DNA from: Smithellaceae bacterium
GTDB taxonomy: Bacteria > Desulfobacterota > Syntrophia > Syntrophales > Smithellaceae
DNA: 18,776 bases
Assembly (NCBI GenBank): GCA_028701435.1
Contig: JAQVQT010000008.1
Location: 4,529-23,304 of the forward strand
Reading direction: 5' to 3'
Part shown: positions 13,003 through 18,776 of the stretch, piece after piece
Layout of the letters: each line of letters starts with the position of its first letter
Position numbering within the stretch: position 1 is the stretch's first letter
Translations under genes and position numbers: made by a program
Notes under the pieces: generated by a model
What the model saw: the letters and a program-made list of their open reading frames with translations, nothing else
Databases searched by the model: none
What the model was told of the DNA's origin: nothing

Positions 13003-15726
13003 ATGATTGGAATCACATCATACGGAGCTTATATTCCCCGCCTGCGATTGGACAGAATGGCTATATATCAATCGATGGGCTGGTTCGCTCCGGCGCTTAT
13101 CAGTGTGGCCCAGGGCGAACGTTCCATGTGCAATTACGATGAGGACAGCCTGACGATGGCTGTCGCCGCATCCATGGATTGTTTGATTGGAAAAGACAAA
13201 ACCAAGATCGATGCGGGATACCTGTGCTCCACCAGCCTGCCTTTCCTGGATCGACAGAATGCAGGCATTCTGACCACGGCGCTGAATCTGCGGAGCGACA
13301 TCAATACGGCGGATTTCACGTCTTCCCAGCGGGCCGGCACGACCGGCCTTCTGACGGCTCTCGATGTGGTCAAATCGGGGAATCGCAAATCCATTCTGGT
13401 GACCGCGTCCGACAAACGGCAGACCCGTCCGGCCGCCTTTTACGAGATGTGGTTCGGCGACGGCGCCGCGTCCGTTCTGGTCGGGGATGAAGACGTTGTG
13501 GCGGAGTTCCTGGGTTCCTACTCCCTCACCTACGATTTCGTGGATCATTACCGGGGATCCAAATCCGAGTTCGACTACACGTGGGAAGAGAGGTGGCTCC
13601 GGGAAGAAGGCTATTCCAAAATCATTCCCGAAGCGGTGAACGGCCTGTTCAAGAAATTGAATATTACGATGAATGACGTGCAAAAACTGGTTTTCCCCTG
13701 TTTGTTCAAGGCGGAACACCGGGCGATCGGGAAGAGATTGGGGGCCACTCCGGACAAACTGGTCGATACGATGCACGAAGTCACCGGAGAGACCGGTGTT
13801 GCGCATGCTCTCTTGATGCTGGTCGGAGCGCTCGAAACGGCAAAACCGGGAGACGGCATTCTTGTGGCCGGTTTCGGACAGGGATGTGACGCTCTCTATT
13901 TCAAGATTACGGAAAACATCAACAAACTGGCTGGTCGGGCGGGGCTCAAAGGCTCGCTGGCCAACAAAAAGACCACGGACAACTACATGAAGTTCCTGAA
14001 ATTCCGGGATCTGATCAATCCGGAAATGGGAATCCGGGCGGAAGCGCCCGTGCAGACGACCATGACGGCCCTGTGGCGGAACCGGAAAATGGTCCTCGGG
14101 TTTGTGGGTGGAAAATGCCGGGATTGCGGAACGGCTCAGTTTCCCCCGGCGGATCTTTGCGTGAATCCGGCCTGCGGTCATACTGGAACACAGGACGATT
14201 ACGAATTTGCCAATATCAAGGCCAGGGTCCGCTCGTTTACGGGAGATCTTCTGGCCGTGTCGGTGGATCCTCCGGCGATTTACGGAATGGTGCAGTTTGA
14301 GGGCGGCGGCCGGTTCATGATGGATTTCACGGACAGCGAGTTGAACGACATCAAAGTCGGCATGCCCGTCAAGATGTCTTTCCGCAGACGCGTCGTGGAC
14401 ACGGTTCGGGGATTTTCGCAATACTTCTGGAAGGCTGTTCCCCAGACGGACTGGACGCCGGAAATCGATTTTCAGGGGCGGGTGGCCATTGTAACGGGCG
14501 CCGGCGGCGGTTTGGGCCGGGCATATGCCTTGGAGCTGGGTCGCCGCGGAGCCAAGGTTGTCGTGAATGATTTTGGAGGAGCGCGCGACGGATCCGGATC
14601 AGGGGCCGCCGGTCCCGCGGATGTGGTGGTGGAGGCGATCAAGGCCATGGGCGGCGAAGCCGTCGCCAATTACGACAACGTCGCCACGCCGGAAGGCGGT
14701 CAGAAGATCGTCAAGACGGCGCTGGACGCTTTCGGCAAAGTCGATATTCTGATCAACAACGCCGGCATTCTCAGGGATAAAGGCATCCTGAAGATGGAGC
14801 CGGAAAACTGGCAGGCCGTTCTCGCCGTCCATCTCAACGGCGCCTATAACGTGACGCGGCCGGCTTTTGAGGCCATGCGCAACAACGGGTACGGCCGCAT
14901 CATCATGACCACTTCCGCGGCCGGCCTTTACGGCAATTTCGGCCAGACGAATTATTCCTCGGCCAAGCTGGGTCTTGTCGGCTTCATGAACACACTGAAG
15001 CTGGAGGGCGCGAAATACAACATCAAGGTCAACACCATTGCCCCCATCGCCGCATCCCGGTTAACCGAGGATATGATGCCGCCGGAGATGCTCGAGAGAA
15101 TGAATCCGACTTTCGTCGCCGGCATCGTTCTGTATCTGTCCTCCGAAGACTGCAAGGATTCCGGCAACATCTTCAACGCGGGGGCGGGATTCTTCAGCCG
15201 GGCGGCGATTCTGACCGGTCCCGGCGTGATGCTGGGGGACGAGAAGCATGTGCCGACGCCGGAAATGATTCGTGACAACTGGGATAAGATCAACAGCCTG
15301 GAAGGGGCGAAACCCTATACGGAGCTCAATATGGCCGTGATGGATTTCCTGTCGCCTCCCGCCGCCGCCGGCGGTGAAGCAACCGGAGGTGGAGGCGGCA
15401 GCATCGACGTCAAGGGTGTCTTTGCAAAAATGCCGTCCGTATTCAACGCGGCGGCCGCAGCCGGGAAAGAGGTGTCTTTCCAGTTCAATATTTCCGGTCC
15501 GGAAGGCGGGGATTGGTTTGTCTCCGTCAAGGATGGAACATGCAGCGTCACCACCGGAAAGGGAGACAATCCGACGACCACCATCGGCATGACCGATACG
15601 GACTTTGTTGACCTGATTACCGGTAAGCTTGACGGGATGAAGGCTTTCAGCGCCGGAAAATTAAAGGTCGGCGGCGACATGATGAAATCTCAGCTAATTG
15701 GAAAGCTGTTCAAATTCAACCAATGA
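13003..15726 (+). CDS. Four-domain fusion: HMG-CoA-synthase-like, DUF35 OB-fold, SDR dehydrogenase, SCP2
   Basis: A 907-residue fusion. Residues 1 to about 305 resemble archaeal HMG-CoA synthase (MIGITSYGAYIPR start; E47 in NYDEDS; FGDGAASVLVG; GFGQGCDALYF), but the nucleophilic Cys position in xKAGT is Q109 and the usual His region reads P232. Residues about 340-465 form a DUF35 domain: a zinc ribbon with C372, C375, C386 and C391, then an OB fold. Residues 490 to about 785 are an SDR with TGAGGGLG (498-505) and S638, Y651, K655. A Gly-rich linker precedes an SCP2 domain (about 803-907). DUF35 bridges thiolase and HMG-CoA synthase in archaea, and a thiolase gene follows here after 12 bases, so a complex channelling acyl-CoA from dehydrogenase to thiolase is likely. 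Function of the first domain is unknown. Confidence 0.9.
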   Translation: MIGITSYGAYIPRLRLDRMAIYQSMGWFAPALISVAQGERSMCNYDEDSLTMAVAASMDCLIGKDKTKIDAGYLCSTSLPFLDRQNAGILTTALNLRSDINTADFTSSQRAGTTGLLTALDVVKSGNRKSILVTASDKRQTRPAAFYEMWFGDGAASVLVGDEDVVAEFLGSYSLTYDFVDHYRGSKSEFDYTWEERWLREEGYSKIIPEAVNGLFKKLNITMNDVQKLVFPCLFKAEHRAIGKRLGATPDKLVDTMHEVTGETGVAHALLMLVGALETAKPGDGILVAGFGQGCDALYFKITENINKLAGRAGLKGSLANKKTTDNYMKFLKFRDLINPEMGIRAEAPVQTTMTALWRNRKMVLGFVGGKCRDCGTAQFPPADLCVNPACGHTGTQDDYEFANIKARVRSFTGDLLAVSVDPPAIYGMVQFEGGGRFMMDFTDSELNDIKVGMPVKMSFRRRVVDTVRGFSQYFWKAVPQTDWTPEIDFQGRVAIVTGAGGGLGRAYALELGRRGAKVVVNDFGGARDGSGSGAAGPADVVVEAIKAMGGEAVANYDNVATPEGGQKIVKTALDAFGKVDILINNAGILRDKGILKMEPENWQAVLAVHLNGAYNVTRPAFEAMRNNGYGRIIMTTSAAGLYGNFGQTNYSSAKLGLVGFMNTLKLEGAKYNIKVNTIAPIAASRLTEDMMPPEMLERMNPTFVAGIVLYLSSEDCKDSGNIFNAGAGFFSRAAILTGPGVMLGDEKHVPTPEMIRDNWDKINSLEGAKPYTELNMAVMDFLSPPAAAGGEATGGGGGSIDVKGVFAKMPSVFNAAAAAGKEVSFQFNISGPEGGDWFVSVKDGTCSVTTGKGDNPTTTIGMTDTDFVDLITGKLDGMKAFSAGKLKVGGDMMKSQLIGKLFKFNQ
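14470..15723 (+). repeat. Second copy of the duplicated SDR-SCP2 unit, inside the fusion gene
   Basis: Paralogue of 11685-12932 covering both SDR and SCP2 domains. The linkers and SCP2 parts diverge more than the SDR part. Confidence 0.85.
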
Positions 15727-15738
15727 GGAGGTGGTGGT

Positions 15739-16953
15739 ATGGCTTCAGGAATCAGAGATAAAGTCGCTGTTATCGGCATGGGATGCAGCCGGTTTGGAGA
15801 GCGATGGGATATAGGAGCCGAGGGGCTGATGGTGGAGGCATTTCAGGAAGCCCTTGCGGATGCAGGCCTTGAAACGAAGGATATTCAAGCGGCCTGGTAC
15901 GGGGTCTGTATGGATGAGGTCAATGTGGGGAAGGGCGCTCCGTCGATGGGTCTGGCCCTCCGTCTGCCCCACATTCCCATTTCCAGAATGGAAAACTATT
16001 GCGCCACGGGCACGGAGGCGTTCCGCGCCGCGGCCTATGCCGTCGCGTCGGGTGCTTACGATATTTGTCTGGCGCTCGGCGTCGAGAAGTTGAAGGACAC
16101 GGGGTACGGAGGCCTTCCCGCCTGGGGATCGACGGCGGGAACCCTCATGTGGCAGTTCTTTCCCAATGCGACCGCGCCGGGGCTTTTTGCCCAGCTTGCT
16201 TCCGCCTATGCCGCCAAATACAAGATCCCAAATGACGACATCAAAAGGGCCATCGCCAGTGTTTCGGTGAAAAGCCACGCCAACGGCACGTTGAATCCCA
16301 AGGCTCACCTGCGCAAAGCGGTGACCATCGATCAGGTTCTGGCGGCCCCGATCATCGCCTGGCCTCTGGGGTTGTTCGACTGTTGCGGCGTCAGCGACGG
16401 TTCGGCCTGCGCCATCGTTACGACGCCGGAAATTGCCCAGAAACTGGGCAGAAAGAAAAAAGACCTGGTGACGGTCAAGGCCGTCCAGCTGGCGGTCAGC
16501 AATGGTTATGAAGGCGGCTACAACGAGTGGGACGGAGCGAATTTCGTGACCACGGACAAATGCGCGGCCGCCACCTATAAGGAAGCCGGAATCACGAACC
16601 CGCGAGAGGAGATCAGCATGTTCGAATGTCACGACTGTTTCTCCATCACGGAGCTTGTGACGTATGAGGATCTCCATCTCTCGGAGCGCGGCCAGGCCTG
16701 GAAAGACTCCTTGAACGGGATGTACAACCGGGATGGTAAAATCCCGGCCCAGATCGACGGCGGTCTCAAGTGCTTCGGACATCCCATCGGCGCATCGGGA
16801 CTGCGGATGATTTATGAAATGTACCTGCAGCTTCAAGGACGGGCCGACAAGCGTCAGCTCAACAATCCGCGATACGGTTTGACACACAACCTGGGCGGTT
16901 TCCCTCACCAGAACGTGTGCGCGATTTCCATTATTGGAAAGTATGGAAAATAA
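15739..16953 (+). CDS. Thiolase of the SCP-x/BbsB-like class
   Basis: A 404-residue thiolase-superfamily enzyme, expected to cleave a 3-oxoacyl-CoA with CoA. The nucleophilic cysteine is C88 (NYCATGTEAF). H298 in ECHDCFSITEL and H348 in GLKCFGHPIGASG fit the catalytic histidines, and HNLGGFPHQNVCAISIIGK closes the active site. These variants are typical of the SCP-x/lipid-transfer-protein thiolases, including BbsB of anaerobic toluene degradation, which work with a DUF35 partner. The partner domain is in the preceding fusion protein. Its stop is 12 bases before this start, with GAGGAGGT at 15725-15732. A retro-aldolase of the Ltp2 type is an alternative, but the intact Cys favours thiolysis. 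Confidence 0.92.
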   Translation: MASGIRDKVAVIGMGCSRFGERWDIGAEGLMVEAFQEALADAGLETKDIQAAWYGVCMDEVNVGKGAPSMGLALRLPHIPISRMENYCATGTEAFRAAAYAVASGAYDICLALGVEKLKDTGYGGLPAWGSTAGTLMWQFFPNATAPGLFAQLASAYAAKYKIPNDDIKRAIASVSVKSHANGTLNPKAHLRKAVTIDQVLAAPIIAWPLGLFDCCGVSDGSACAIVTTPEIAQKLGRKKKDLVTVKAVQLAVSNGYEGGYNEWDGANFVTTDKCAAATYKEAGITNPREEISMFECHDCFSITELVTYEDLHLSERGQAWKDSLNGMYNRDGKIPAQIDGGLKCFGHPIGASGLRMIYEMYLQLQGRADKRQLNNPRYGLTHNLGGFPHQNVCAISIIGKYGK

Positions 16954-16980
16954 TTCCGTGGGACGCGGATGACGCTGGCA

Positions 16981-17018
16981 CCGCGGAGGTGGTGAAGCCG
17001 CTTTCTCCACCTCCGCGG
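16981..17018. repeat. Strong GC-rich inverted repeat between thiolase and dehydrogenase genes
   Basis: CCGCGGAGGTGG (16981-16992) pairs perfectly with CCACCTCCGCGG (17007-17018) around a 14-base loop, in the 142-base gap 16954-17095. The nearest T-rich stretch is 17036-17042, too far for a classic intrinsic terminator. It may be a partial terminator, an RNA-processing or stability element, or a protein site. Confidence 0.6.
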
Positions 17019-17095
17019 CCTCCTTCGGACGGATCTGTTTTGACGGAGATGTCGGAAGCGTCAGAAACAATGTATTTTGATGAGGAGACGGATGG

Positions 17096-18238
17096 ATGGA
17101 TATTATTCAATATACGGATGAACATCGAATGTTCCGGGATACCTTTCGGAAGTTTGTGGCCAATGAACTGCTTCCCCATGTCGAGGAATGGGAAGAGGCC
17201 GGCATCGTTCCCAAGAGCGCCTGGAAGAAAATGGGGGAACACGGATTTCTGGGTATGTCCGTTCCGGAGGAATACGGCGGCGCGGGAGCGGACTTTCTGT
17301 ATTCGGTGATTGTCACCGAGGAGCTGGCTCATTCCAATTTTGCGGGACTTGCAGCGCCCCTGCATACCGATATCGTTGTTCCCTACATTCTTTCCTTTGG
17401 TTCTGAAGAGCAGAAGCAAAAGTATCTTCCCGGGTGCGTCACCGGAGATATCATCACGGCGGTGGCCATGACGGAACCCAATACCGGCAGCGATCTTGCC
17501 GCGATCAAGACGACCGCCGTGGAGGACGGAAATGACATTGTCCTGAACGGGCAGAAAACCTTTATCAGCAACGGGATCAACTGTGATCTGTGTGTTGTGG
17601 CGGCAAAAGATTCGGCCTGTACGGATCCCCACAAAGCGGTGGATCTTTTTATCGTGGAAGCCGGCACTCCTGGCTTTGAGAAGGGCAGGCGGCTGAAAAA
17701 AGCCGGTTGGCACAGCCAGGATACCTCCGAGCTGTATTTCACGGACTGCAGGATTCCCAAAAGCAACCGTCTGGGCGAAAAAGGGACCGGATTTCTGAAG
17801 CTCATGACGAAGCTTCAGCAGGAGCGCTTGGTGGTGGCCATCTGTGGAATCGCGGCCGCCGAATACATGCTGGAGACCACCATCCAGTATTGCCGGGAAC
17901 GGACGGTTTTTGGAAAACCCGTCTCCAAGTTTCAGGTCCATCAGTTCACGCTGGTGGAATGCGCCACGGAGATCAAGATCGGGCGAACCTTCGTGGACAA
18001 GCTGATTGTGGATCATATGGAGGGACGGCAGGTCATCATCGAGACGTCGATGGCCAAATACTGGATCACGGATATGGCCCACCAGGTTGCGGACCGATGC
18101 CTTCAGCTCCACGGGGGCTATGGGTACTGCGATGAATACGGGATTTCACGGGCTTGGCGCGACAGCCGGGTGAGCCGGATCTTCGCCGGAACCAATGAAA
18201 TCATGAAAGTAATTATTGCCAGGTTTATGGGGTTATAG
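17096..18238 (+). CDS. Acyl-CoA dehydrogenase with catalytic Glu at the isovaleryl-CoA dehydrogenase position
   Basis: A 380-residue standard-length acyl-CoA dehydrogenase with AMTEPNTGSDLAAIKT (T126-E127-P128), the arginine-containing RERTVFGKP segment and LHGGYGYCDEYG for FAD binding. The C-terminal motif reads IFAGTNEIM, so the MCAD-type catalytic Glu is A364. Instead E243 in LQQERLVVA falls where isovaleryl-CoA and long-chain dehydrogenases carry their base, so the enzyme should be active. That placement is often associated with branched substrates. GAGGAG (17082-17087) precedes the ATG at 17096; an ATG at 17092 is out of frame. It is separated from the racemase-like gene by 3 bases. Confidence 0.92.
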   Translation: MDIIQYTDEHRMFRDTFRKFVANELLPHVEEWEEAGIVPKSAWKKMGEHGFLGMSVPEEYGGAGADFLYSVIVTEELAHSNFAGLAAPLHTDIVVPYILSFGSEEQKQKYLPGCVTGDIITAVAMTEPNTGSDLAAIKTTAVEDGNDIVLNGQKTFISNGINCDLCVVAAKDSACTDPHKAVDLFIVEAGTPGFEKGRRLKKAGWHSQDTSELYFTDCRIPKSNRLGEKGTGFLKLMTKLQQERLVVAICGIAAAEYMLETTIQYCRERTVFGKPVSKFQVHQFTLVECATEIKIGRTFVDKLIVDHMEGRQVIIETSMAKYWITDMAHQVADRCLQLHGGYGYCDEYGISRAWRDSRVSRIFAGTNEIMKVIIARFMGL

Positions 18239-18241
18239 CGT

Positions 18242-18776
18242 ATGGCCGGACCACTGGAAGGTTTAAAAATTCTCGACTTCACGACCCTTTTGCCCGGGCC
18301 GTATGCAACCATGACCCTGGCTGATTTGGGAGCGGATGTCCTGTCTGTTGTTTCAGGAAGCCGTCCCGACCTGGCTGCCGTAACGCCGCCGTTTATTACA
18401 GGAACGGCCCTGTCCGTTGCTTCGGCCTATCTGGGTCGAGGGAAAAAGTCCATTACGCTCAACCTGAAAGATTCGAGGGCTATACAGGTCGTCCATCGTC
18501 TTCTGGAGGGGTACGACATTCTCCTTGAACAGTTCCGTCCGGGGGTAATGGCGAAGTTTGGCCTGGGCTTTTCCCAGATCCAGGAGAAATATCCTTCTCT
18601 GATCTATTGTTCTCTGACCGGATATGGCCAGACGGGACCCCTGAAAGACAAAGCGGGCCATGACATCAATTATTTATCCCTCGCGGGACTCATGAGCTAT
18701 GCGGGGCGCAAAGATGGCGGGCCTGTTCCCATGCCCATGCAGATTGCCGACGTGGCTTCAGGGTCGAATAGTACAA
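18242..18776 (+). CDS. Class III CoA-transferase family protein, probably alpha-methylacyl-CoA racemase (partial, 3' cut)
   Basis: The first 178 residues of a CaiB/BaiF/AMACR-family protein; the window ends inside the gene. The N-terminus GLKILDFTTLLPGPYATMTLADLGADV is the family signature. H140 in GHDINYLSLAGLM and D170 in QIADVASG match the His-Asp pair of alpha-methylacyl-CoA racemases (H126 and D156 in the mycobacterial enzyme). The GHDINY motif favours racemase over CoA transferase, although transferases use an Asp at the same place as D170. A racemase would supply the stereoisomer needed by the acyl-CoA dehydrogenases upstream. The start is three bases after the dehydrogenase stop, so it is probably coupled. 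Confidence 0.88.
   Translation, partial: MAGPLEGLKILDFTTLLPGPYATMTLADLGADVLSVVSGSRPDLAAVTPPFITGTALSVASAYLGRGKKSITLNLKDSRAIQVVHRLLEGYDILLEQFRPGVMAKFGLGFSQIQEKYPSLIYCSLTGYGQTGPLKDKAGHDINYLSLAGLMSYAGRKDGGPVPMPMQIADVASGSNST

Noticed and set aside
13018..14421. 467-codon minus-strand open frame
   Set aside because: Lies antisense to the well-supported HMGS-DUF35 coding sequence; the translation is rich in His, Arg and Gln with no family motif, a shadow of GC-rich codon use.
15745..17070. 441-codon minus-strand open frame
   Set aside because: Antisense to the thiolase with no recognisable motif; a codon-bias artefact.

Overview
The window looks like chromosomal DNA of a Gram-negative bacterium, moderately GC-rich by eye, with strong Shine-Dalgarno sites. 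The gene content (MJ0042-type zinc ribbon/DUF3426 protein beside hpt, a GCSHNxCTFC radical SAM protein, and a long acyl-CoA degradation operon with a TetR regulator) is most like Desulfobacterota, the former Deltaproteobacteria, possibly Syntrophales or a sulfate reducer. This placement is inference; there is no rRNA or marker gene. No mobile element, tRNA, CRISPR array or integration scar was seen.

Left part (1-3347, + strand): a cysteine-rich protein that may chelate metal, then a promoter (TTGACA/TAATAT) and an apparent operon of hypoxanthine phosphoribosyltransferase, a zinc-ribbon/DUF3426 membrane protein (start overlaps the hpt stop as ATGA) and a radical SAM protein. Middle part (3348-5126): a TetR regulator and a small cysteine-containing hypothetical protein, both on the minus strand, then an AT-rich control region. 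That region holds an A/T tract, a consensus -35 and a perfect 14-bp palindrome (CCATCAATTGATGG). Near matches to the palindrome lie upstream of tetR, upstream of the small hypothetical gene and after the first operon gene, which suggests one TetR regulon.

Right part (5127-18776, + strand): ten closely spaced genes for acyl-CoA activation and beta-oxidation. In order they are: a dienoyl-CoA isomerase-type crotonase, an acyl-CoA ligase, a second crotonase lacking the usual glutamates, a long acyl-CoA dehydrogenase, an FMN-dependent nitronate monooxygenase/FabK-like protein, an SDR-SCP2 protein, a 907-residue HMG-CoA-synthase-like/DUF35/SDR/SCP2 fusion, an SCP-x/BbsB-type thiolase, a second acyl-CoA dehydrogenase with a relocated catalytic glutamate, and the start of an alpha-methylacyl-CoA racemase/CaiB-type protein cut by the window edge.

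Together these genes could activate a carboxylic acid, set the stereochemistry at an alpha-methyl carbon, dehydrogenate, hydrate or isomerise, oxidise the hydroxyl group and cleave by thiolysis. The part list (racemase, MFE-2-type SDR, SCP2, SCP-x thiolase) resembles peroxisomal breakdown of branched or sterol side chains; it also parallels the bbs benzylsuccinate genes. The substrate cannot be read from the sequence. The most unusual element is the four-domain fusion, whose HMG-CoA-synthase-like part has Gln where the nucleophilic Cys is expected.
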